DNA of 64,000 nucleotides, taken from NCBI GenBank assembly GCA_009667805.1, contig CM019071.1:49730693-49794692 (forward strand), in the 5' to 3' direction. Positions 46,336 through 57,734 of the stretch are shown here, piece after piece. Both the position numbers and the translations under genes were made by a program. This DNA is from Leptobrachium leishanense. Lineage: Eukaryota; Chordata; Amphibia; Anura; Megophryidae. The stretch's first letter is position 1, and each line of letters starts with the position of its first letter. The notes under the pieces are model-generated. The model did not search any database, had not been told where the DNA came from, and saw nothing but the letters and a program-made list of their open reading frames with translations.

Positions 46336-47111
46336 TTCAAAAAAGATTTGGAATAAACAGATTTTTCCTGAGGAGCGTCTTCTAAATTGTTGAAATTTGG
46401 CCGTTGTGAACGGTTTCCGTGACGATACAGTGAGAGAAAGCAATGGAGGGAGAGTTTCACAAACCAATAAATCAGCAATAAAACTGCACTTTAAGGCCTT
46501 GTGGGATATATTGCTGCCATAAAATAATAAAACTATACACAGAATTTTCTTTGCTTCCCTCATATTTGTCTTGCGTTAAAGAGACGCTCTACACACCCTG
46601 ACCACTTCGGCATTTTAAAGTGATCAAGAGACGTGGAGCCGCCCCCTTCCTTCCTCCCTCCAGTCCCGTTTTGGATATATCGGTAAGCGAAACCAAGGGG
46701 TTTCCTCCACACACAGCAGGGGCGTCACCAAGCAGCCAGGATCTTCAATTTCCCGGCTGCCGGTCACCAGGTTGGTCACCAATGATGTCAGCACGGTCTG
46801 TTTGCTGACATTATCTTCTCTCAGGTCGCCCGCTAAACCCGCCGTTGGATTTGTTCTGCACGTGTGCGCACAGCTCCGAGCCATCATTCAATGCAGGCGC
46901 TACGGAAATTGCGTACGAGAAGTACACAAGTTCCAAGCGATGCACAGTTTGTCACTTTTACACGGCACATTGGCACCTTGGAAAACCTCCTACTACTGCA
47001 AGAACAGCACAAAATGGCATCTAGGGGTGTCGCCACCCAGTGGGCGAGAGCCAGTCGTGCCACCTTACCCAGGGGAGGAGTGCAGAGGGAAATCAAGGCT
47101 CAAGAGCATTA
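46336..47111. other. Intron sequence without recognised features
   Basis: Part of intron 1 of Ly6 gene 2. No exon, tandem repeat or element ends recognised. Confidence 0.45.
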
Positions 47112-47119
47112 GGTTAGGT

Positions 47120-47255
47120 CAGGGGTCAGCAACCTTGGCTCCCTGATGTTTTGGGAACTACATTTCCCATGTGGCTCAGCCAGCCTAATGAGTGACTGAG
47201 CATCGTGGGAGATGTAGTTTCCAAAACATCATGGAGCCAAGGTTGCTGATCTCTG
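47120..47255. mobile_element. hAT-type MITE (136 bp)
   Basis: CAGGGGTCAGCAACCTTGG and, inverted, CAGAGATCAGCAACCTTGG. The flanking octamers GGTTAGGT and GGTTAGGC differ by one base. Contains the CATGGGAAATGTAGTT motif twice in inverted orientation, a hallmark of this group. Confidence 0.82.
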
Positions 47256-47308
47256 GGTTAGGCTATGAGAGATCAGAGGACGGTCCAGCCACCAGTCAGA
47301 CTCATGTG

Positions 47309-47621
47309 CAGGGCCGGATCTACGATCAGGCAAAGTAGGCACGTGCCTACAGGCGCGCAACACAGGAGGCGTCTTCCTCTGTAAAAGAACAATTTTTAAA
47401 TTTTTTTGGGTTTTACAGACCAAGATGCCCTGGCGTGGTGGACAACCTTTTCTATAAAAGTAAAAAAAAATTAAAATGAAACTGTAAAAAAAAATCAAAA
47501 TACAAAAAGATAAATCCGAAAAACTAAAAGTATCTTCCACATTTTTTGCATCTTTTTTTGTCGGTAAGGGGGCCCTCCGGATCTACCTGCAGGCTCCTGA
47601 GGTGTAAATCTGGCCCCGCTG
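47309..47621. mobile_element. hAT-like element (313 bp)
   Basis: Ends CAGGGCCGGATCTAC and, inverted, CAGCGGGGCCAGATTTAC. This resembles the common CAGGGCCGGATTTAC hAT terminus. No matching 8-bp duplication is visible, so assignment rests on the ends. Confidence 0.6.
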
Positions 47622-48320
47622 AAGTGCATTAGGTTAGGCCTAAGGTTTGGGCCTAAGGGGGTAAGTTAGGTCCCGGTGGGGTAGTTTTATAGCTGGGAAT
47701 GATAGATTAGATCAGATGTGATTTCTGGAAAGGAACAGAATCACGTGTTGCAGGAAACCAACGACCTGATGTTTTTTGAAGTGAATATAAATCATGGTTA
47801 TTATCATTAAAATCTTCAATCAAAGCGTTTTATCTCTTCACTTAGAATCTCACAAAGCCGTTATGTGCGTTTCTTCCCGTGAAGGCCGTTACAATGTTTG
47901 TTATGTCGCGGTTGTAGGTGTTATTTTGTGCCTGGATCTGCCAGCCGATCACTCACAGCCAACCTCAATCCCTCCGGCGTGTGACCAGAGCAAACACCCT
48001 GTACACGCCGGCCATGATTTACCGCCGGGGTTTATTTTAATTTCCTCCGTTTGTAAGACGGGTGCCGGTCCTTCCTGACAAATGATAAGATGCCAAAATA
48101 TTATATTAAATATTGCCGGCTATCATATATCACAGCACGGCATGCTGGGAATCTCCCTCACTGGGAAACACTGTGCTCAGCCGCTCGGTTTCCTGGCTGG
48201 TGCTCCCCGGATTGATTACGGGTGGGACAAAGCATGAATTCCAGGACTACATCAGGACTACTGCCCGCTCCCATATTAAACCTCTCCATGCGTTTGTGTG
48301 TCCGCTATTGTCTGTGGCTG
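47622..48320. other. Intron sequence without recognised features
   Basis: Part of intron 1 of Ly6 gene 2. An open frame at 47794-48078 has no motif and is not considered real. Confidence 0.45.
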
Positions 48321-48324
48321 TGAC

Positions 48325-49410
48325 TCCATACATGCTGTCACACCCTCACCATGGCTAACCCCCTCCATACATGCTGTCACACCCTCACCAAGGCTAGCCC
48401 CCTCCATACATGCTGTCACACCCTCACCATGGCTAGCCCCCTCCATACATGCTGTCACACCCTCACCATGGCTAGCCCCCTCCATACATGCTGTCACACC
48501 CTCACCAAGGCTAGCCCCCTCCATACATGCTGTCACACCCTCACCAAGGCTAGCCCCCTCCATACATGCTGTCACACCCTCACCATGGCTAGCCCCCTCC
48601 ATACATGCTGTCACACCCTCACCATGGCTAGCCCCCTCCATACATGCTGTCACACCCTCACCATGGCTAGCCCCCTCCATACATGCTGTCACACCCTCAC
48701 CATGGCTAGCCCCCTCCATACATGCTGTCACACCCTCACCATGGATAGCCCCTCCATACATGCTGTCACACCCTCACCATGGCTAGCCCCCTCCATACAT
48801 GCTGTCACACCCTCACCAAGGCTAGCCCCCTCCATACATGCTGTCACACCCTCACCATGGCTAGCCCCCTCCATACATGCTGTCACACCCTCACCATGGC
48901 TAGCCCCCTCCATACATTGCTGTCACACCCTCACCATGGCTAGCCCCCTCCATACATGCTTCACACCCTCACCATGGCTAGCCCCCTCCATACATGCTGT
49001 CACACCCTCACCATGGATAGCCCCTCCATACATGCTGTCACACCCTCACCATGGCTAGCCCCCTCCATACATGCTGTCACACCCTCACCAAGGCTAGCCC
49101 CCTCCATACATGCTGTCACACCCTCACCAAGGCTAGCCCCTTCCATACATGCTGTCACAACCTTGGCCATGGCTAGTCCCCTCCATACACATTGTCACAC
49201 CCTTTACCATGGCTAGCCCCCTCCATACATGTGGTCGGTCACATCCTTGGCCATGGCTAGCCCCCTCCATACATGCTGTCACATCACCGGCCATGGCTAG
49301 CTCCTCCATACATGCTGTCACATCACCGGCCATGGCTAGCCCCCTCCATACATGCTGTCACATCACCGGCCATGGCTAGCTCCTCCATACATGCTGTCAC
49401 ACTGGCACGC
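48325..49410. repeat. 39-bp minisatellite in intron 1 of Ly6 gene 2
   Basis: About 28 copies with core CCCTCCATACATGCTGTCAC and CCATGGCTAG/CCAAGGCTAG variants. The variants are interspersed and a few units lack single bases. The right-hand units degenerate (CACCGGCCATGG forms). Long open frames follow from the multiple-of-three unit. Confidence 0.93.
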
Positions 49411-50399
49411 CCATTACAGATATGGATGTGTGCAGTGCAGGGTGCAATGCGCCTGAATGAATAAGTATGGGTGTGATGTGTTTATGCAGCTGTATGTGAA
49501 TATAGTGCACACGTACGTGTTGCCGCATGTTAGGGCAGTAATGCTTAACCTCAAGACCACAAACCATTAAATCCCAGTCAGACAGCGGAAGAGGTGGCGG
49601 CCGCAGGCTGGGATTTAGCTATCGGCATGTTAGTGCAGGGCCGGGGATCTGGGAGTGTAACTAGAGGATATTGTGTCACCGTGCCGGTCCTGGCTTTGAT
49701 AAATGACACACTCTATTAACACCGCGTATACACCTTGTACACTTACAAACCAAACGTCCAACGTGCACAACATGGTCTGTCTGTCCGTCTCCCTGTTACA
49801 CAATAGCAATGAGAACCAATGCATCAGAAACAAGTGGCAACATTTCGCCTAGACTTTATCAAGGTTACTGCGCTGGTTGAAACGTTGACACTTGTGTCAT
49901 CCAATTAAAACGTGCCACATTATCCTCTTTAAGGAGTGCACGGATTCCTCCTGTCTCCTGTCTGTGTGCTGGGATTGGGCAGCCTGGTACCCCGCCCGGA
50001 GCACCCCGGAGCACCCTGCGCCATACTGGGAAAGTGTTTAAGCTGAGCGTGGGCATCTGAGTACAGACGAAGTTACTGCAAACTCCGGCACAATACGTAA
50101 CCACTGTTATGGCTCCATAAAATGAGTAAACTCTGGCTACTCTTCATTCAAATCTTCAATGAATAACTTCAGCAGAAACTACTGGCGAAAGAACGGGGGA
50201 AATATGGTGAAATATGGCGGCAGGTCCCTAAAGTCAGAATTAACCGCAGTTTCACCGTAATTGATTCACTGAAATAAAACCACAGCTCGCAGTGACAAAA
50301 TTGATGTTTGGTGAATGTGACTGGACGGGCCAAATGTATCTGGCTGTCTGTGTCTCTGTTGTTTGTACATTTGCTAAAAAGCCACGTTCTGTCTGTGAC
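49411..50399. other. Intron sequence with old interspersed-repeat fragments
   Basis: GCAGTAATGCTTAACCTCAA near 49532 and AACATTTCGCCTAGACTTTA near 49840 look like fragments of dispersed elements. No exon recognised. Confidence 0.45.
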
Positions 50400-51193
50400 A
50401 CTCATCCCTAAATAAAAACCCTATATATGTCTGTCTGTGACACTCATCCCTAAATATAAACCCTATATATGTCTGTCTGTCACACACACCCCTAAATAGA
50501 AACCCTATGTATGTATGTCTGTATGTATGTCTGTCTGTCACACACACACCCCTAAATAAAAACCCTATATATGTCTGTCTGTCTGTCTGTCACACACAGC
50601 CCTAAATAGAAACCCTATATGTATGTCTGTCTGTGACACTCGCCCCTAAATAGAAACCCTATATGTATGTCTGTCTGTGACACTCGCCCCTAAATAGAAA
50701 CCCTATGTATGTCTGTCTGTCTGTGACACTCGCCCCTAAATAAAAACCCTATGTATGTCTGTCTGTCTGTCACACGCACCCCTAAATAGAAACCCTATAT
50801 TTATATCTGTCTGTGACACTGACCCCTAAATATAAACCCTATATATGTCTGTCTGTCTGTGACACTCGCCCCTAAATAAAAACCCTATGTATGTCTGTCT
50901 GTCTGTGACACTCACCCCTAAATATAAACCCTATATATGTCTGTCTGTCTGTGACACTCGCCCCTAAATAAAAACCCTATGTATGTCTGTCTGTCTGTGA
51001 CACTCACCCCTAAATAGAAACCCTATGTATGTCTGTCTGTCTGTGACACTCGCCCCTAAATAAAAACCCTATGTATGTCTGTCTGTCTGTGACACTCACC
51101 CCTAAATAGAAACCCTATGTATGTCTGTCTGTCTGTGACACTCACCCCTAAATAGAAACCCTATGTATGTCTGTCTGTGACACTCACCCCTAA

Positions 51194-51618
51194 GGCTAGG
51201 GTCAGACGAACGCATTTTTATGTTGTCTGTGAAAAAGTGCGTTCGAACGAATGGACGCATTTTTTCACAGAATACGCGATAGCGGTCATACGATGCGCAT
51301 TTTCGTCCGTGATTTTGTACGGATCATCAATAAAACACTTTTTGTGTCTGGACGTTATGTTGGCCGGACATTAGCAGCGTCTGACGTCTCCTAATCACGC
51401 AAACACGCCTCTAGCAGACGCAGCGCACTCTGTACGTCAGTACCTGCGGTTTCACGTTCTCGAAAAAATGCGTTCATTTTCCACTTGCGTTGCGCAGCCG
51501 GACTTTTGTGCGACCGTACTTCGTATATTGGCCGTCATTGCCCGGCATCTGCTGCTAGCACGGCCGTGATTAAGTGCGCCAGAACGCGCGTTCGCACTGC
51601 CTCAGTCTGACCCTAGCC
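51194..51618 (+). mobile_element. PIF/Harbinger-type MITE inserted in the minisatellite (copy H13)
   Basis: The element separates CCCCTAA from TAAATAGAAACC. The neighbouring undisturbed units read CCCCTAAATAG, so exactly TAA was duplicated. This is the cleanest proof in the window of the 3-bp target duplication for this family. Confidence 0.92.
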
Positions 51619-51812
51619 TAAATAGAAACCCTATGTATGTATGTCTGTCTGTGACACTCGCTCCTAAATAGAAACCCTATGTATGTCTGTCTGTCACGCA
51701 CGCCCCTAAATAAAAACCCTATATTTATGTCTGTCTGTGACACTCACCCCTAAATAAAAACCCTATATATGACTGTCTGTCTGTCACGTGCACCCCTAAA
51801 TAGAAACTCTAT

Positions 51813-52712
51813 CAGGGTTATCCAAAGAGATTCGAATTGCTTGAGAAAGGTAACCGAACGCTGAAAATCAGGGTTCGGTTACCTTTCCTGGCCATTCGGC
51901 TATCCAGAGAGCAGGCAATTCGCCAAATCCTGTCGAATTGCCTGCACATACGGTGCCTGTTCGGTCCCTGTTCGAGGGCAGTGAAATCCCCATGAAAAAG
52001 CTCTGCTTCGGCTATTCAGAGAACACAAACCAGCAGTGAAAGGTTCCCCTAATGTCCTGCCATTCGGTGGTTTAATTCGGCAAGTTTATTCAGGAGAATC
52101 CCATAGGCTTCAATGTTAAAAATATTCCCGTTTTAATTCAATATCTAATAAACCGTTCATTATAAAATTCTGCAGCAAAAAGTCTCTTTATTTATAGATT
52201 TTTTAGGATACTTTAAGCATTTTTCTGAATTTTTTAAAAAAAAATTAAAAGTCCGATTTTTTTTTTTTTTTTTTCAGTTTACTTATTTTTTTTGTAACAG
52301 CCCTCTTTATTATCATTCCCTGGACCTCCTGTGAAAATTTCAGACATTTTCGCTCAGTAGTTTCTTTGCAAACAGCGTTTCTTTTTCCCAGATTCACACA
52401 AATGGTTTTTCTAATTTATTCACTGCCTCCTCTACGTCACAGCTGCTTCGGCTCTGTGTGATTCGGCTCATGTTCGGCTCCTGTTCGGCTCCTCTTCGAA
52501 GGTTAATCCAGATGTTTTTGCTTGTTTTCATAGTGCATTCGGTTAGTTTTCGTCAGGTTTTCGGCAGCTTTTCCTGCAATTCGGGGACCCTGTGGTGCTT
52601 GCTGAATACACCGCATGGTCACCGAAATACAATCGGCAAAAGGAACCGAATTGAAGAGAACGAAAAGTCACCGAACGTGCGGTGACTTTTCGAATCTCTT
52701 TGGATAACCCTG
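51813..52712 (+). mobile_element. CAGGG transposon, 0.9 kb (copy K1)
   Basis: Perfect terminal inverted repeats starting CAGGGTTATCCAAAGAGATT. Flanked by TAT (51810-51812 and 52713-52715). Undisturbed minisatellite units read CCCTATGTATG, so TAT was duplicated. No transposase. GAACCGAA-type repeats and AT-rich centre. The superfamily is uncertain. Confidence 0.85.
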
Positions 52713-52761
52713 TATGTATGTCTGTCTGTCTGTGACCCTCGCCCCTAAATAGAAACCCTAT

Positions 52762-53648
52762 CAGGGTTATCCAAAGAGATTCGAAAAGTCACCGCACGTT
52801 CGGTGGCTTTTCGTTCTCTTCAATTCGGTTCCTTTTGCCGATCCCATTTCGGTGACCCTGCGGTGTATTCAGCAAAGAGCACAGGGTCCCCGAATTGCAG
52901 GGAAAAGCTGCCGTAAACCCACCGAAAACTAACCGAATGCACGCTGAAAACAAGCAAAAACATCTGGATTAACCTTTGAAAAAGCCGAACAGGAGCCGAA
53001 CAGGAGCCGAATCACACAGAGCCGAAGCAGCTGTGACGTAGAGGAGGCAGTGAATAAATTAGAAAAACCATTTGTGTGAATCTGGGAAAATGAAACGCTG
53101 TTTGCAAAGAAACTACTGAGCGAAAATGTCTGAAATTTTCACAGGAGGTCCAGGGAATGATAATAAAGAGGGCTGTTACAAAAAAAATAAGCAAACTGAA
53201 AAAAAAAAAAAATCAGAAAAATGCTTAAAGTATCCTAAAAAATCTATAAATAAATCTATAAATCTATAAATAAAGAGACTTTTTGCTGCAGAATTTTATA
53301 ATGAACGGTTTATTAGATATTGAATTAAAACGGGAATATTTTTAACATTGAAGCCTATGGGATTCTCCTGAATAAACTTGCCGAATGAAACCACCGAATG
53401 GCAGGGCATTAGGGGAACCTTTCACTGCTGGTTTGTGTTCTCTGAATAGCCGAAGCAGTGCTTTTTCATGGGGATTTCACTGCCCTCGAACAGGGACCGA
53501 ACAGGCACCGTATGTGCAGGCAATTCGCCAGTATTTGGCGAATTGCCTGCTCTCTGGATAGCCGAATGGCCAGGAAAGGTAACCGAACGCTGATTTTCAG
53601 CGTTCGGTTACCTTTCTCAAGCAATTCGGATCTCTTTGGATAACCCTG
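52762..53648 (-). mobile_element. CAGGG transposon (copy K2)
   Basis: Inverted relative to K1, same ends, flanked by TAT on both sides. Inserted at the same phase of the minisatellite unit as K1. Confidence 0.85.
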
Positions 53649-54168
53649 TATATATGTCTGTCTGTCACACACACCCCTAAATATAAACTCTATGTCTGTC
53701 TGTCTGTCATACGCACCCCTAAATATAAACCCTATATATGTCTGTCACACACACCCCTAAATATAAACCCTATATATGTCTGTCTGTCTGTCACACACAC
53801 CCCTAAATATAAACCCTATATATGTCTGTCACACACACCCCTAAATATAAACCCTATATATGTCTGTCTGTCTGTCACACGCACCCCTAAATAGAAACCC
53901 TATATATGTCTGTCCGTGACACTCGCCCCTAAATAAAAACCTTATATGTATGTCTGTCTGTCTGTGACACTCACCCCTAAATATAAACCCTATATATGAC
54001 TGTCTGTCTGTCACGTGCACCCCTAAATAGAAACCCTATATGTCTGTCTGTCTGTCACACACCCTAAATAGAAACTCTATGTATGTCTGTCTGTCTGTGA
54101 CACTCACCCCTAAATAGAAACCCTATATATGTCTGTCTGTCACACACACCCCTAAATATAAACCCTAT

Positions 54169-55069
54169 CAGGGTTATCCAAAGAGATCCGAATTGCTTGA
54201 GAAAGGTAACCGAATGCTGAAAATCAGTGTTCGGTTACCTTTCCTGGCCATTCGGCTATCCAGAGAGCAGGCAATTCGCCAAATCCTGTCGAATTGCCTG
54301 CACATACGGTGACTGTTCGGTGCCTGTTCGAGGGCAGTGAAATCCCCATAAAGAAGCAATGCTTCGGCTATTCAGAGAACACAAACCAGCAGTGAAAGGT
54401 TCCCCTAATGCCCTGCCATTCGGTGGTTTAATTCGGCAAATTTATTCAGGAGAATCCCATAGGCTTCAATGTTAAAAATATTCCCGTTTTAATTCAATAT
54501 CCAATAAACCGTTCATTATAAAATTCTGCAGCAAAAAGTCTCTTTATTTATAGATTTTTTAGGATACTTTAAGCATTTTTCTGATATTTTTTTTTTTTTT
54601 TTAAAAGTCCGATTTTTTTTTTTTTTTTTTTTCAGTTTACTTATTTTTTTTGTAACAGCCCTCTTTAGTATCATTCCCTGGACCTCCTGTGAAAATTTCA
54701 GACATTTTCGCTCAGTAGTTTCTTTGCAAACAGCGTTTCTTTTTCCCAGATTCATACAAATGGTTTTTCTAATTTATTCACTGCCTCCTCTACGTCACAG
54801 CTGCTTCGGCTCTGTGTGATTCGGCTCATGTTCGGCTCCTGTTCGGCTTCTTCAAAGGTTAATCCAGATGTTTTTGCTTGTTTTCAGCGTGCATTCGGTT
54901 AGTGTTCGTCAGGTTTTCGGCAGCTTTTCCCTGCAATTCGGGGACCCTGTGGTGCTTGCTGAATACACCGCAGGGTCACCGAAATGGGATCGGCAAAAGG
55001 AACCGAATTGAAGAGAACGAAAAGTCACCGAACGTGCGGTGACTTTTCGAATCTCTTTGGATAACCCTG
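54169..55069 (+). mobile_element. CAGGG transposon (copy K3)
   Basis: Same orientation as K1. TAT on the left; CAA on the right, so the right duplication is mutated or rearranged. Confidence 0.83.
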
Positions 55070-55198
55070 CAAATATGTCTGTCACACGCACCCCTAAATA
55101 TAAACCCTATATATGTCTGTCTGTCTGTTACACGCACCCCTAAATAGAAACTCTATATATGTCTGTCTGTCACACGCACCCCTAAATATAAACCCTAT

Positions 55199-56095
55199 CA
55201 GGGTTATCCAAAGAGATTCGAAAAGTCACCGCATGTTCGGTGACTTTTCGTTCTCTTCAATTCGGTTCCTTTTGCCGATTGCATTTCGGTGAACCTGCGG
55301 TGTATTCAGCAAGCACCACAGGGTCCCCGAATTGCAGGGAAAAGCTGCCGAACACCTGACGAAAACTAACCGAATGCACGCTGAAAACAAGCAAAAACAT
55401 CTGGATTAACCTTCGAGCCGAACAGGAGCCGAACATGAGCCGAATCACACAGAGCCGAAGCAGCTGTGACGTAGAGGAGGCAGTGAATAAATTAGAAAAA
55501 CCATTTGTATGAATCTGGGAAAATGAAACGCTGTTTGCAAAGAAACTACTGAGCGAAAATGTCTGAAATTTTCACAGGAGGTCCAGGGAATGATAATAAA
55601 GAGGGCTGTTACAAAAAAAATAAGTTAACTGAAAAAAAATCAAAAAAAAAATCGGACTTTTAAATTTTTTTTAAAAAATTCAGAAAAATGCTTAAAGTAT
55701 CCTAAAAAATCTATAAATAAAGAGACTTTTTGCTGCAGAATTTTATAATGAACGGTTTATTAGATATTGAATTAAAACGGGAATATTTTTAACATTGAAG
55801 CCTATGGGATTCTCCTGAATAAATTTGCCGAATTAAACCACCGAATGGCAGGGCATTAGGGGAACCTTTCACTGCTGGTTTGTGTTCTCTGAATAGCCGA
55901 AGCAGTGCTTTTTCATGGGGATTTCACTGCCCTCGAACAGGCACCGAACAGTCACCGTATGTTCAGGCAATTCGACAGGATTTGGCGAATTGCCTGCTCT
56001 CTGGATAGCCGAATGGCCAGGAAAGGTAACCATACACTGATTTTCAGCGTTCGGTTACCTTTCTCAAGCAATTCGAATCTCTTTGGATAACCCTG
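55199..56095 (-). mobile_element. CAGGG transposon (copy K4)
   Basis: Same orientation as K2, TAT on both sides. Retains the uninterrupted site used by H12 in K5. Confidence 0.85.
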
Positions 56096-56350
56096 TATAT
56101 ATGTCTGTCTGTCTGTCACACGCACCCCTAAATAGAAACTCTATATAAATAGCCACACTCTTTCACACGCTCCTGAATAGAAGCAGTATGTCTGTCTGTC
56201 TCTTCCTCTTGTACATAAATATCCAGGCAGGCTGTGACATTCCAAGCAGGCTTTGTCACACTCACACTCCTCTATAGGAACAGAATTCCATACATAAGCT
56301 TGAGAACCCTCTGTTGTGTCAGTAGTGTTGCGTGTGTGTATGCCCTAATA

Positions 56351-56486
56351 CAGCGGAGCTCATCCATGGCCCTCCAGATGTTTTGAGACTACATTTCCCA
56401 CAAGGCTCTGTCAACCTATTGAGTGACTGAGCATCATGGGAGATGTAGTTCAAAAACATCTGATGAACCAAGGTTGAACACCCCTG
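56351..56486. mobile_element. hAT-type MITE (136 bp)
   Basis: Same group and length as 47120-47255. Flanking octamers CCCTAATA and CCCAAATA differ by one base. Ends CAGCGGAGC and, inverted, CAGGGGTGTTCAACC. Confidence 0.78.
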
Positions 56487-56519
56487 CCCAAATATAAGGG
56501 CTACACACACTCATATGTA

Positions 56520-56585
56520 AAGTATCCATGTAATTGGGCAGACTAGATGGGCCGGAAGGTTCTTATCTGCCGACATTTTCTATGT
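56520..56585 (+). repeat. Conserved interspersed-repeat 3' end
   Basis: GGGCAGACTAGATGGGCCGG followed by TTCTTATCTGCCG and TTCTATGTTTCTAT. I recognise this as a very common dispersed repeat end in frog genomes; this supports the anuran assignment but the family name is not certain. Confidence 0.55.
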
Positions 56586-56680
56586 TTCTATATGTACACA
56601 CAGCTGGTATGTGCATCAAGAGTACCAGGAATGCGTACACATTGCTCTCCTGCATACAACATTTCTATTCTACACTTCTA

Positions 56681-56996
56681 GGCCCCGTTCACACCTAGCC
56701 GTTTTAACGCGCGTTCGTGCACGCTTTAAAACGCATTAACGGGGAAATCCCATGTTTTGCTATGGGACCCATTCAGACCTAAGCGTTTTAGAGCGCGCAG
56801 GAACGCGCTTTAAAACGGCCGACCCAAAAAGAAGTTCGGGAGCTTCTTTTCGGGCATACAGCAGCGCGCTCGCCGCCATATCATAGCCGCGAACACGCTG
56901 CAACGTGCGTTCGCGTGTTTTTTTGTATGCGCGAATGCACGTAAAAAAACGCGCGCATTGCGTGACGCAGCGCTACGCCCAGGTGTGAAGCCAGCC
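56681..56996. mobile_element. Harbinger-like MITE, GGCCCCGTTCACAC type
   Basis: Starts GGCCCCGTTCACACCTAG and ends CCAGGTGTGAAGCCAGCC. CTA and TTA flank it. Interior rich in GCGCGTT and AACGCGC motifs. Confidence 0.65.
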
Positions 56997-57117
56997 TTAA
57001 GGTTTTTTTCAATTTGATTCATGGTAAAGAGCGGGAAAAAGCCAATTTGTGATCATTTATGGGTTGTAAGTAATAAATGTATTTGGCACATCCTAAAAAT
57101 GGAGTGTGCACGCCTAA

Positions 57118-57553
57118 GGCTAGGGTCAGACTGAGGCAGTGCGAACGCGCGTTCTGGCGCACTTAATCACGGCCGCACTAGCAGCAGATGACGGGCAATG
57201 ACGGCCAATATACGAAGTACGGTCGCACAAAAGTCCGGCCGCGCAACGCAAGTGGAAAATGAACGCATTTTTTCGAGAACGTTAAACCGCTGGTACTGAC
57301 GTACAGAGTGCGCTGCGGCCGCATAGCAGCGTGTGTGCGTGATTAGGAGATGTCAGACGCTGCTAGTGTGCGGCCAACATAACGTTCAAACAGCCGGATT
57401 TCCCTAGACTTCTTTTCACTCCATCGTCATGAAATACGTCCAGAATTGCGCATCGTCTGACCACTTAAGCGTATTCCGTGAAAAAATGCGTGCGCACGCA
57501 TCGACGTACATTTTGACGGTGGCCGCAGAAAATGCGCTCATCTGTCCCTAGCC
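57118..57553 (-). mobile_element. PIF/Harbinger-type MITE, inverted (copy H14)
   Basis: GGCTAGGGTCAGACTGAGG start and TCTGTCCCTAGCC end, TAA on both sides. The interior is the reverse complement of the H11/H13 subtype. Confidence 0.84.
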
Positions 57554-57734
57554 TAAGATGGTATGCACAAAGCATGTGTGCTGCATGCGCGACGTGACGT
57601 AGTGTAACATACACCCAGCAATGTGTAAACTCAACACGCGAGGTACACGACGAGGAGACGTACGATACACACGTGGACAAAATAAAGCTCATACTTATGA
57701 TTACATGGAATGCAAATTCTGTGCCCTCTCATAA

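Larger units (their letters stand above)
50400..56150. repeat. CTGT-rich compound minisatellite in intron 1, interrupted by transposons
   Basis: Units of roughly 36-48 bp: a variable (CTGT)n block, CACACGCACCCC or GACACTCACCCC, then TAAATAGAAACCCTATGTAT. The array is interrupted by a Harbinger MITE (51194-51618) and four CAGGG transposons. All five insertions preserve enough of the unit to read the target duplications. Confidence 0.92.

Noticed and set aside
47794..48078. A 94-codon frame with a hydrophobic stretch and cysteines
   Set aside because: No Ly6 cysteine pattern, no splice sites in phase, and it lies on the opposite strand within intron 1.
48276..49379. Open frames with MEGASHGEGVTAC and HTCCHTLTMASPL repeats
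   Set aside because: Consequence of a 39-bp repeat in an intron; opposite strands are both open.
51813..52712. Classification of the CAGGG element as hAT
   Set aside because: The CAGGG start fits, but the flanking octamers do not match; only TAT is duplicated in K1, K2 and K4, and ATA in K5.
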